A DNA stretch of 14,170 bases, taken from Deltaproteobacteria bacterium (GTDB taxonomy: Bacteria; Desulfobacterota; DSM-4660; Desulfatiglandales; B25-G16). The DNA lies in NCBI GenBank assembly GCA_020355145.1, contig CP070660.1, forward strand, positions 963,744 to 977,913, written 5' to 3'. This document shows positions 7,049-13,944 of the stretch, piece by piece. The notes beneath the pieces are model-generated. The model worked only from the letters and a program-made list of their open reading frames with translations. It was not told where the DNA came from and ran no database searches. Position 1 is the stretch's first letter. Every line of letters starts with the position of its first letter. The position numbers and the translations under genes were made by a program.

Positions 7049-7936
7049 ATGAAATCAAAATCGCCAGAACAACCAATAATTCCGCATCAAGAGGATGCTT
7101 TAGGCCTGCCATTGGATCGTGAGGCTATATTTTCTAATCATAAAGGTGTTTACAAAAAAGGAATAGAAAAACGACAGACAAGGCTATTGAAAAAGATTGC
7201 TTTTCTAAAGAATTTCTTAAAGGAAGATGAAAGAATACTTCTAATTACCACTGGATGTTCACCTACTTCCATTTGGGAACAATTCTTGACAGGTTGGATT
7301 TTTATTTACCTAAAACGTTCGCTGTTTGTGTTCACTAATAAACGTATCTTCCATATCCCAACAAAGATATTTTACTCATACAGAAATTCCATCGCTCAAA
7401 TCCTATACCCTGACTGCAATTCGATTCAGATAAAAGGAAGAAAACTCATTCTTGAGTATGAAAATGGAAAGAAGGACAAGTTTCTTTATATAGCGAGGAA
7501 GGAAAAAAAGAAGATTAAGGCATTACTACCAACTATATCTTTCGAAGGATCTCCTAGCGAGTCCCAAAAGCGAATTCACCTTTGTCCACGTTGCACACAA
7601 GAACTCCGGGAAGGAAAATACATTTGCGCCAACTGTCATCTTGATTTTAAGGGCAAGGATGAGGGGAAAAAGATATCCCTCATCTATCCAGGTGGAGGGT
7701 ATTTCTATACCAGGCATCCCTTTCTTGGAATCGGTGACGCAATTGTAGAAACTATCCTTCTCGTCCTTGTTATCGTATCCTTAATTGATGCAGTAAAAGG
7801 TGTCGAAGGTAGTGGAGGTGAGTTGTTTGCATTTGCTATTGTTTTGGTGATTGAAAAGGCAATAAGCGTCTACCACTCCAACCATTTTATTAAAGATTAT
7901 ATCCCAAAAGAAAAAGATATTCAGTCTATTGCCTAA
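7049..7936 (+). CDS. Membrane protein with PH-like region and zinc ribbon, unknown function (cassette-like gene)
   Basis: The start ATG at 7049 is preceded by GGAG nine bases upstream; an ATG at 7034 in the same frame has no ribosome binding site. The 295-residue product has three parts. Residues about 55-160 contain LFVFTNKRIFHI (92-103), then IQIKGRKLILEYENG and a lysine-rich helix, resembling bacterial PH-like (bPH/YokE-type) domains. Residues 179-196 hold a four-cysteine zinc ribbon (C179-PR-C182 and C193-AN-C196). Residues about 230-247 and 258-275 are two membrane helices. The gene is more A+T-rich than the TRAP genes. Its TAA stop lies within GCCTAAC, the first arm of the attC-like element at 7931-7991, the way many integron cassette genes end. 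A function cannot be given; the domain order suggests a membrane-bound sensor or adaptor. The PH-like call is an inference from pattern only. Confidence 0.75.
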   Translation: MKSKSPEQPIIPHQEDALGLPLDREAIFSNHKGVYKKGIEKRQTRLLKKIAFLKNFLKEDERILLITTGCSPTSIWEQFLTGWIFIYLKRSLFVFTNKRIFHIPTKIFYSYRNSIAQILYPDCNSIQIKGRKLILEYENGKKDKFLYIARKEKKKIKALLPTISFEGSPSESQKRIHLCPRCTQELREGKYICANCHLDFKGKDEGKKISLIYPGGGYFYTRHPFLGIGDAIVETILLVLVIVSLIDAVKGVEGSGGELFAFAIVLVIEKAISVYHSNHFIKDYIPKEKDIQSIA

Positions 7937-7991
7937 CTATACAAATGCCACCGCCGCTCGTATCTCGCGCGGCTGATTTGCTGCGTTAGGC
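7931..7991 (+). other. attC-like integron recombination site (61 bp)
   Basis: The element begins GCCTAAC (7931-7937, consensus RYYYAAC) and ends GTTAGGC (7985-7991, consensus GTTRRRY), exact complements of each other. Inside, a 4/4-base unpaired spacer (TATA and CTGC) separates these from a second pair, CAAAT (7942-7946) and ATTTG (7976-7980). Next CA pairs with TG and GCCGC (7953-7957) with GCGGC (7969-7973). Extra unpaired bases (GC and CC) occur on one arm only. This R-spacer-L-stem order with asymmetric extrahelical bases is the folded attC architecture, and 61 bp is within the known attC size range. The adjoining gene ends in the first arm. No integrase gene or second attC is in the window, so this would be a solitary site. 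Confidence 0.75.
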
Positions 7992-8081
7992 TATATTTTA
8001 GCAACCATAATAGCCAAGGCTTTAGTGGGATTGTTGGGAAAATGGGACGTCGGGGCAGGTGTTTGGGGGCATAGGGCATTT

Positions 8082-8134
8082 GGCGTCTGATAATCGATCA
8101 ATGTTATGTAAGAAGGCGCAAAAGCTGTGACCCC
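8082..8134 (+). repeat. Dispersed repeat copy C (extended form)
   Basis: GGCGTCTGATAATC-GA-TCAATGTTATGTAAG (8082-8112) matches 2863-2893 except in the variable spacer. A further GCAAAAGC-x-GTG-x-CCCC block (to 8134) is also shared with copy B. It lies in the non-coding interval 7992-8220, which separates the cassette-like gene from recO and holds no gene. Confidence 0.75.
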
Positions 8135-8164
8135 GATTACAGTGGGATGGCACGGCTTTTTTGC
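8118..8164 (+). terminator. Hairpin with T-run, candidate terminator between converging genes
   Basis: GCAAAAGCTGTG (8118-8129) can pair with CACGGCTTTTTTGC (8151-8164), with one G-T pair and a small mismatch in the A/T tract, around a 21-base loop. On the plus strand the GC part is followed by six T's, fitting a terminator for the upstream plus-strand gene. The left arm lies within the copy C repeat extension. It is about 60 bases beyond the recO stop, so it might also serve leftward transcription. Confidence 0.4.
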
Positions 8165-8220
8165 TTAACTGTGCCTCAACTAAGGATAGATTTTCAGGGG
8201 GCTCAGACTTAGCGGTTAGC

Positions 8221-8964
8221 TTACCGGAGATATTTGGCAGATCTTAAGCTCTTTCCTAAGCGATGTTCAATATGTGCCATTAAGACCCCTTTAAGCTCCC
8301 TTAGTATCTCCTGGTTAAATCTTAAGGTCGTAGATAATGATAGGTCGCTGGACTGGAGCTGCTCAAGAACATGAACTGTATCGGGCTCCATTCCAGGGGT
8401 TAAAACAGATTCCTTCTCACATGCCAGACATACTATTGAACCACTTGGTGGATGGAATAATGCCCTCCCCTTCCCTTTATACGGCCGACCACAAAGACTG
8501 CATTTAGATGAATTAATACCAAATCCGCCTATCTTCATCGCCCGTGCCTGGAACATAATCAACGTCTCCTCGGTATCTCGCCTATTTGAGATGGAGCCCA
8601 ATGCAGATCTCAGCAACTGAAACATTTCAGGACTCGGTACATTGGATGGAAAAAGGATCTCTGTCATCTCAACCATATAGCTGGCCCTGGATAACAGCTT
8701 GTAATCTGACCTTATTCCAGGAAAACCCTCAATTAACTCGCATGAATCGAGCCAGACAAGCTCACTGCTCCTTCTCTCTCTAAATTCAAGATCCACCAAG
8801 GAAAGGATATTAAGGGAGTTAACAAATCGTTTGGAGCTCCTGCGAGCCCCTCTGGCCAGACCCTTTAGATTTCCGTAAAGGGAGGAAAAAAAGGTGACGA
8901 TAAGGTCTGACTCACCGAGATCCCTTGTCCTTAAGATAATTGCCTCTGATTTCTTCGGCTCCAC
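8221..8964 (-). CDS. recO: DNA repair protein RecO
   Basis: RecO helps RecR and RecF load RecA on single-stranded DNA during gap repair and anneals DNA strands. The 247-residue product starts KKSEAIILRTRDLGESDLIV, the typical N-terminal OB-fold opening (T/S-E-A-I-x-L-R-x-x-D-x-G-E-S-D). An RGARRSSKRF stretch (about 38-47), helical middle segments and a zinc site C155-SL-C158 ... C179-LA-C182 follow. Length is normal for the family. The only sensible start is GTG at 8964; no clear ribosome binding site precedes it. Translation may rely on coupling to the small ORF ending 18 bases upstream (8983). The gene lies downstream of dgt in the same direction. Confidence 0.92.
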   Translation of the reverse strand: MEPKKSEAIILRTRDLGESDLIVTFFSSLYGNLKGLARGARRSSKRFVNSLNILSLVDLEFRERRSSELVWLDSCELIEGFPGIRSDYKLLSRASYMVEMTEILFPSNVPSPEMFQLLRSALGSISNRRDTEETLIMFQARAMKIGGFGINSSKCSLCGRPYKGKGRALFHPPSGSIVCLACEKESVLTPGMEPDTVHVLEQLQSSDLSLSTTLRFNQEILRELKGVLMAHIEHRLGKSLRSAKYLR

Positions 8965-8982
8965 GGTTTGTGATTAGGTTAG

Positions 8983-9072
8983 CTATCTCTGACCGTACAG
9001 CTCCTTAACCTTGGCCCTGTCTGGTGAGCCATCGGCAATAAGGGGAAGAACGGTGAAATCATATAAACCCAT
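8983..9072 (-). CDS. Small ORF between dgt and recO (29 aa), unknown
   Basis: ATG at 9072 is preceded by AAAGGGGAAGG, a strong ribosome binding site, and opens a 29-codon frame, MGLYDFTVLPLIADGSPDRA then KVKELYGQR, ending TAG. It sits 32 bases after the dgt stop and 18 bases before the recO GTG, in the same direction. The RBS is the best in this cluster, and recO itself has none, so this ORF may act to couple or tune recO translation. The sequence is not recognised. It could be a true small protein conserved beside recO in relatives, or the tail of a lost gene. Confidence 0.5.
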   Translation of the reverse strand: MGLYDFTVLPLIADGSPDRAKVKELYGQR

Positions 9073-9104
9073 AGCCTTCCCCTTTAGTGGTAATACGGCG
9101 GTCT

Positions 9105-10274
9105 TTAATAACGACCTGATATGATCGTAGGCATGAGGTTCTCCTGGCATTGGCGCAGGAAATAATCATCTGTCATTCCAGCTATAAAATCCCGGATAAT
9201 CATGGCAGGGGGATTATTATCCAGATATTGGGGGGACATCCCATCTAAGAATTCCCTAAAGATGACCGAGTTATCATTACCGGCCTTTAGGTCCTTGTAA
9301 TATCTCTCGAAGAGCAACTCAAACATCAACCGTACCTTTTTTGTCTGATTCTTGGCCTTAGGGTTGGTGTAAATAGACTCCTGGTTAAAATCCTTAAGCC
9401 TCTTTAGTGCACCGGCCACCTCAGGGCTAAAGGAGAGGTGAGGTTTCTCTAAACTCTCTGCGATCAGATCCTCAACCAAGGCATATACAATGGTTCCATT
9501 CGTCTCCCCCAATATACGCCGGCAGTCTGCCGGTAGCTCATCCCTTTTTGTCAAACCAAGCCTTATTGCATCCTCTATGTCTCTACCTATGTAGCTGATG
9601 GTGTCTGCCATCCTCACAACACATCCCTCTATAGTCATGGGCCGGATAGGAAACGCTGGATCCTCCGTTACCTTTGTGATCTCTTCTTGCAATCGGGTAA
9701 AATCCTTGGCCTTATCAGGATATATGGCAGGACTATGCACCTCTCCGTTATGACAGAGGATGCCATCCAAGACCTGGAGAGATAGGTTCCAGCCAGCCCC
9801 CTTTTTCTCTATTACCTCCAAAAACCTCACGCTTTGTACATTGTGTAAGAAATTACCCATTCCATATTCCTTAGATAGATCTGAAAGGAATCCCTCACCA
9901 TCATGCCCAAAAGGTGCGTGGCCTATATCGTGACCAAGGGCAATAGCCTCAATGAGGTCCTCATTAAGCCCAAGCAGGCGACCTATGGTCCGCCCAATCT
10001 TGGAGACTAATTGAACATGAAGGACGCGGTGGGTAACGTGGTCATTTTTGATGAGGTAGAAGACCTGGGTCTTGTCAATGTACCTGGAATAGGCCAAGGA
10101 GTGCAGGATCCTATCCGCATCAAGGGAGAAGTTCTCCCTGTGACCGTCAACAATCCCGGGCTCATCTCTCCGCCTGACAGCCTGAATACTCAGAGTGGCA
10201 TAAGGGGAAAGCCTGTCTTTCTCTGAGAGATGGAGCTGTTGTTTGATATCCTTTAAAGTCTTGACCTTATTCAT
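9105..10274 (-). CDS. dgt: Deoxyguanosinetriphosphate triphosphohydrolase-like HD protein
   Basis: The product hydrolyses dNTPs to deoxynucleoside and triphosphate, in the dGTPase branch of the HD superfamily. The chosen ATG at 10274 gives 389 residues, with a weak AGAG-type ribosome binding site; a TTG at 10298 in the same frame would add 8 residues and has none. Metal-binding HD residues are visible: H82 in HVTHRVLHV, H115-D116 in ALGHDIGHAPFGHDGEG (with H119 and H124 nearby), and D224 in VVRMADTISYIGRDIEDA. The family signature RILHSLAYSRYIDKTQVFY, with the substrate-contacting arginine, lies just before. Length and motif order fit a complete deoxynucleotide triphosphohydrolase. It reads away from tilS and toward recO. 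Its substrate preference among dNTPs cannot be told. Confidence 0.9.
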   Translation of the reverse strand: MNKVKTLKDIKQQLHLSEKDRLSPYATLSIQAVRRRDEPGIVDGHRENFSLDADRILHSLAYSRYIDKTQVFYLIKNDHVTHRVLHVQLVSKIGRTIGRLLGLNEDLIEAIALGHDIGHAPFGHDGEGFLSDLSKEYGMGNFLHNVQSVRFLEVIEKKGAGWNLSLQVLDGILCHNGEVHSPAIYPDKAKDFTRLQEEITKVTEDPAFPIRPMTIEGCVVRMADTISYIGRDIEDAIRLGLTKRDELPADCRRILGETNGTIVYALVEDLIAESLEKPHLSFSPEVAGALKRLKDFNQESIYTNPKAKNQTKKVRLMFELLFERYYKDLKAGNDNSVIFREFLDGMSPQYLDNNPPAMIIRDFIAGMTDDYFLRQCQENLMPTIISGRY

Positions 10275-10337
10275 ATCTCTTCGTGCACTAAGGGTCAAAA
10301 TATTCTATTGATATTAATAAAAGTCCATATCAGGGGT

Positions 10338-10381
10338 CAATCAATATATTAATGAATCTATTAATCCTAATAGATTGATTG
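10338..10381. promoter_or_regulatory. A+T-rich inverted repeats between divergent dgt and tilS
   Basis: CAATCAATATATTA (10338-10351) and TAATAGATTGATTG (10368-10381) are inverted repeats matching at 13 of 14 positions. The second arm also pairs perfectly over nine bases with AATCTATTA (10355-10363), leaving a four-base loop ATCC. The two pairings exclude each other. Position between divergent genes suggests an operator for a dimeric regulator or an RNA switch on one transcript. No gene lies in 10299-10526. Confidence 0.45.
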
Positions 10382-10426
10382 GTGGATTTAACTCCACTCG
10401 AGTAAAAGCTTAACCTTACAATTTCC

Positions 10427-10454
10427 TTGATAGCACCACTGTTTTCCTTTATAT
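10427..10454 (+). promoter_or_regulatory. Candidate tilS promoter
   Basis: TTGATA (10427-10432) and TTATAT (10449-10454) are spaced by 16 bases. The expected transcription start is about 65 bases before the tilS ATG. The region is A+T-rich, so chance similarity is possible. Confidence 0.35.
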
Positions 10455-10526
10455 CTTAAAAAAGTGCATGAAGTTATAAGTTGTAAGTGCCTAAAGTTAC
10501 GGATAGGGTTCTTGTTCACATAAAGA

Positions 10527-11915
10527 ATGGACTTACATCCTGCTGAAAAAAGGGTCTTTTCAACTATCCTGGAGCATCGGATGATTGACAGCGGTGACAA
10601 GATCGTTGTAGCTGTGTCTGGGGGACCAGACTCCGTTTGCCTCTTGAAAATCCTTTTCCAACTTCAAAGGTGGTTGGACGTAAGCCTGATCGTCGCCCAT
10701 CTAAATCATGGATTAAGGCCACAAGAGGATGAAAAGGAGACGGAATTCGTCGCCGATTTAGCGAGAGGGCTAAATCTCACCTTAGCCTATGATAAGGCCG
10801 TTAACTTAACTAAGGCACACGGGACCTCCATTGAGGAAAAGGCCAGGGAGATAAGATATCACTTTTTGGAAAGGGTCTTAAATGAGTATCATGCCCAAAA
10901 GGCCGCCCTTGGTCACAATATGAATGACCAGGCCGAAACAGTTCTTATGCATCTTTTAAGAGGATCCGGACCAACCGGTTTATCCGGAATGCCTCCAATT
11001 CGGCAGAGGCGCTTTATAAGGCCCCTGATAAATATAACGAGGGATGAAATCCATGCCTATCTAAAACAAAAAGATATACCCTTTATGATGGATAGCTCCA
11101 ATCTCGAAAAAAGGTATCTAAGAAACAGGCTACGGTTAGAGTTGATACCACTCCTGCTCAACTACCAACCGCGGCTCATCGAACATTTAGGCGAACTTGC
11201 ATCCCTCTGTAGGCTGGAAGATCAATTTATGGAGGAAGAGGCAAGAAAGGGGTTACAAATGGTGACCCTGGATTCCTCAGAACATTCACTAGAGCTTTCC
11301 CTTGACACCTTTAAGGGTCTCTCCCCGGCCCTCCGGTGTCGGATTATCAGGCAGGCGATAAAACGGGTAAAGGGAGACCTAAGGAGGATAGATATCGGAC
11401 ATATCAAGGCGATCATTGATCTTGCCGATAGCGTGAGGCCACAGATCAGAATGAATCTTCCCCAGGATCTTATAGTGAGGAAGATATATGAAAGGCTCAG
11501 ATTTTCCTCGGGAACTGAAATCGAGACCGAGGATTTTACCCACCATATAATTGACAAGGGGGTATTTAAGATTCCCGAGATCAATCGAACACTCTCATTA
11601 GAGGAAATCCCTAAGGGGGATTTTTTGCCTTCTTCTGCTTCACCTAATGAGGCATTCCTTGACCTTGCCCGACTCAAATGGCCCCTAAGGGTAAGGAATT
11701 TCAGGGCAGGAGACAAATTTATTCCACTTGGCCTTAATGGGTTTAAAAAGGTGAAGGATGTCTTTATTGATGAAAAGATTCCATCTGAGGAAAGAAAAAA
11801 GATCCCCATCCTTGAAAACTGTAGCAGTATAGTCTGGCTCTGCGGCATAAGGATTGATAACAGGTACAGGGTTAGGCAGCGAACCAGGAGAATTTTAAGA
11901 TGTAAAATCGAATAA
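10527..11915 (+). CDS. tilS: tRNA(Ile)-lysidine synthase TilS
   Basis: TilS converts cytidine 34 of the CAU-anticodon isoleucine tRNA to lysidine using ATP and lysine, changing its codon reading from AUG to AUA; it is essential in most bacteria. The 462-residue product shows the PP-loop SGGPDS (residues 31-36), HLNHGLRP (59-66) and GHNMNDQAET (129-138). These are followed by DSSNLEKRYLRNRLRLELIP, the central tRNA-binding helices and a C-terminal TilS domain (LRVRNFRAGDKFIPLGLNGFK, VFIDEKIP-x-x-ER). The ATG at 10527 has only a weak AAAGA upstream. The internal ATG at 10581 has GGAG in place, but it would leave a very short lead to the PP-loop, so the longer form is preferred. Gene order tilS-ftsH-folP is a common bacterial arrangement. 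Confidence 0.94.
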   Translation: MDLHPAEKRVFSTILEHRMIDSGDKIVVAVSGGPDSVCLLKILFQLQRWLDVSLIVAHLNHGLRPQEDEKETEFVADLARGLNLTLAYDKAVNLTKAHGTSIEEKAREIRYHFLERVLNEYHAQKAALGHNMNDQAETVLMHLLRGSGPTGLSGMPPIRQRRFIRPLINITRDEIHAYLKQKDIPFMMDSSNLEKRYLRNRLRLELIPLLLNYQPRLIEHLGELASLCRLEDQFMEEEARKGLQMVTLDSSEHSLELSLDTFKGLSPALRCRIIRQAIKRVKGDLRRIDIGHIKAIIDLADSVRPQIRMNLPQDLIVRKIYERLRFSSGTEIETEDFTHHIIDKGVFKIPEINRTLSLEEIPKGDFLPSSASPNEAFLDLARLKWPLRVRNFRAGDKFIPLGLNGFKKVKDVFIDEKIPSEERKKIPILENCSSIVWLCGIRIDNRYRVRQRTRRILRCKIE

Positions 11916-11980
11916 AATGTGTTATAGATAATAGCTTAATAAGGCTTACTTATATGGGTATTTTTGATTAACCTATGTGA

Positions 11981-12077
11981 ACCCTGTTAGAAAGTTTAAA
12001 CGAGGCCTTAAGTCCCGCTCAAACTTATTGGCTCTTTCATCCAGCAATAAATGGCAAGGCTCTCTTTCTGACAGGGT
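11981..12077 (+). ncRNA. Structured leader upstream of ftsH (three nested helices)
   Basis: Helix 1 pairs ACCCTGTTAGAAAG (11981-11994) with CTTTCTGACAGGGT (12064-12077): 14 pairs, one of them G-U. Helix 2 pairs GAGGCCTT (12002-12009) with AAGGCTC (12056-12062) with one bulged G. Helix 3 pairs TTATTGGCT (12025-12033) with AGCAATAA (12043-12050) with one bulged G, around a 9-base loop. The closing arm stops three bases before the ftsH SD (GGAG, 12081-12084). It may be a cis-regulatory RNA or a small inverted-repeat element; no known riboswitch was recognised. No gene lies in 11916-12090. Confidence 0.5.
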
Positions 12078-12090
12078 AAAGGAGAAATAG

Positions 12091-13944
12091 TTGAACACGT
12101 TTTCTAAGAACTTGACCCTTTGGCTGGTTATCAGCCTGATGATGATCCTGCTATTTCAGATCTTTAAGAAAGAGACTAAGCAGGCTGGACAGGTAAGCTA
12201 TAGCGAATTTCTGAATATGGTGGAAAGGGGAGAGGTCAGCCAGGTAACCATTCAGGGAGATAAGATCTCTGGTAGAGCAAATCATGGCCGGTCCTTTAGA
12301 ACGTTTGCACCTAAGGATCTTGAACTAATAAAAATCTTGCGCAATAAAGGGATAGAGATAACTGCCAGACCAGATGAATCATCTCCATGGTACATGACAA
12401 TTCTTGTATCCTGGTTCCCCATGCTTCTCTTAATAGCCGTCTGGATCTTCTTTATGCGCCAAATGCAGGTAGGAGGTGGTAAGGCCCTGTCTTTTGGTAA
12501 AAGTAGGGCAAGGCTTGTAACCGACGAAAAAGATAAGGTAACCTTTGATGATGTAGCTGGCATAGACGAGGCCAAGGAAGAGCTTCAGGAGATCATAGAG
12601 TTTCTAAGAGACCCAAAGAAGTTCACACGCCTGGGAGGCAGAATCCCCAAAGGTGTGCTTCTGGTCGGGGCCCCTGGAACAGGCAAGACTTTACTGGCCA
12701 GGGCTATAGCAGGAGAGGCAGGTGTGCCTTTTCTGAGTATTAGTGGCTCTGATTTTGTGGAGATGTTTGTAGGTGTTGGTGCCTCAAGGGTGAGGGATCT
12801 CTTTGTCCAGGGAAAAAAGAATGCCCCCTGCATCATCTTTTTGGACGAGATCGATGCTGTGGGTCGACATAGGGGAGCCGGTCTAGGAGGGGGTCACGAT
12901 GAACGAGAACAAACGCTCAATCAGCTTTTGGTGGAAATGGATGGGTTTGAGTCAAATGAGGGTGTCATCCTTATTTCAGCTACCAACAGGCCCGACGTCC
13001 TTGATCCTGCATTATTGAGACCAGGAAGGTTTGACCGCCAGGTAGTTGTCCCTGTGCCGGATGTCAGGGGACGGGAGGGCATACTCAAGGTACATACCAG
13101 AAAAACCAGGATGGCAGATGATATTGATCTTTCCGTAATTGCCAGAGGGACACCAGGTTTTACCGGTGCAGACCTTGAAAATATGACCAATGAGGCAGCC
13201 CTGCTTGCAGCCAGGAGGAATAAAGACAAAATAGATATGTCAGACCTGGAAGATGCAAAAGATAAGGTGCTCATGGGTACAGAAAGGAAGAGCATGATCA
13301 TAAGCGATGAAGAGAAAAGGAATACTGCCTTTCATGAGGCAGGGCATACCCTGGTAGCAAAACTCACACCTAATGCTGACCCGATACATAAAGTCACCAT
13401 AATTCCCAGGGGTAGGGCCCTTGGTCTGACACAGCAGCTCCCTTTAGATGATAAACATACCTATACAAAGGAATACCTTTTAAATAATATTAGCATTCTG
13501 ATGGGAGGAAGGATAGCCGAGGAAATCGCCTTAGATACCCAGACGACTGGTGCAAGCAATGATATAGATAGGGCTACTGAAATAGCAAGAAGGATGATCT
13601 GTGAATATGGTATGAGCGAAAAACTCGGTCCTTTAAGCTTCGGGAAGAAAGAGGAAGAGATATTCTTGGGGCGTGAGATTGCCCAACATAGGGATTATAG
13701 TGAAGAGACAGCCCGAAAGATTGACCAGGAGGTCAACAGTTTAATAAGCGAGAACTACCAAAAAACCCACAAGCTCATAAAGGATAACCTTGATACCCTC
13801 GGCAACTTAGCTAAGGCACTTTTGGAAAGGGAGACCCTAGATGGCCATGAGATAGAGAAGATAATAGGCAATAAGAGGAGAAGGGGACAACCAAGGAAGA
13901 CGAGAGGAAAAGGGGAAATTGCCTCCTCGGAAAAAAAGACCTAA
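12091..13944 (+). CDS. ftsH: ATP-dependent zinc metalloprotease FtsH
   Basis: FtsH is a membrane-anchored hexameric AAA+ protease that degrades misfolded membrane proteins and selected regulators. The start is TTG at 12091, supported by AAAGGAG six bases upstream. The 617-residue product has two membrane helices (about 8-24 and 103-122) around a periplasmic domain. Then come the AAA domain with Walker A GAPGTGKT (193-200), pore loop FVGVG (226-230), Walker B IIFLDE (248-253) and arginine fingers in LLRPGRFDR (R310, R313). The peptidase domain carries HEAGH (415-419), with the probable third zinc ligand D491 in TTGASNDID. A basic, low-complexity tail (about 592-617) ends the protein. All key residues are present. 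The leader carries a nested hairpin (11981-12077). The gene overlaps the possible folP start by 26 bases. Confidence 0.97.
   Translation: MNTFSKNLTLWLVISLMMILLFQIFKKETKQAGQVSYSEFLNMVERGEVSQVTIQGDKISGRANHGRSFRTFAPKDLELIKILRNKGIEITARPDESSPWYMTILVSWFPMLLLIAVWIFFMRQMQVGGGKALSFGKSRARLVTDEKDKVTFDDVAGIDEAKEELQEIIEFLRDPKKFTRLGGRIPKGVLLVGAPGTGKTLLARAIAGEAGVPFLSISGSDFVEMFVGVGASRVRDLFVQGKKNAPCIIFLDEIDAVGRHRGAGLGGGHDEREQTLNQLLVEMDGFESNEGVILISATNRPDVLDPALLRPGRFDRQVVVPVPDVRGREGILKVHTRKTRMADDIDLSVIARGTPGFTGADLENMTNEAALLAARRNKDKIDMSDLEDAKDKVLMGTERKSMIISDEEKRNTAFHEAGHTLVAKLTPNADPIHKVTIIPRGRALGLTQQLPLDDKHTYTKEYLLNNISILMGGRIAEEIALDTQTTGASNDIDRATEIARRMICEYGMSEKLGPLSFGKKEEEIFLGREIAQHRDYSEETARKIDQEVNSLISENYQKTHKLIKDNLDTLGNLAKALLERETLDGHEIEKIIGNKRRRGQPRKTRGKGEIASSEKKT

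Noticed and set aside
8145..8164. TGGCAC...TTGC resembling a sigma54 promoter
   Set aside because: Spacing between TGGCAC and TTGC is seven bases instead of five, and it lies in a terminator-like hairpin pointing toward the 3' end of recO.
11981..12077. Reading the ftsH leader inverted repeat as an attC site
   Set aside because: The ends do not fit RYYYAAC/GTTRRRY on either strand.
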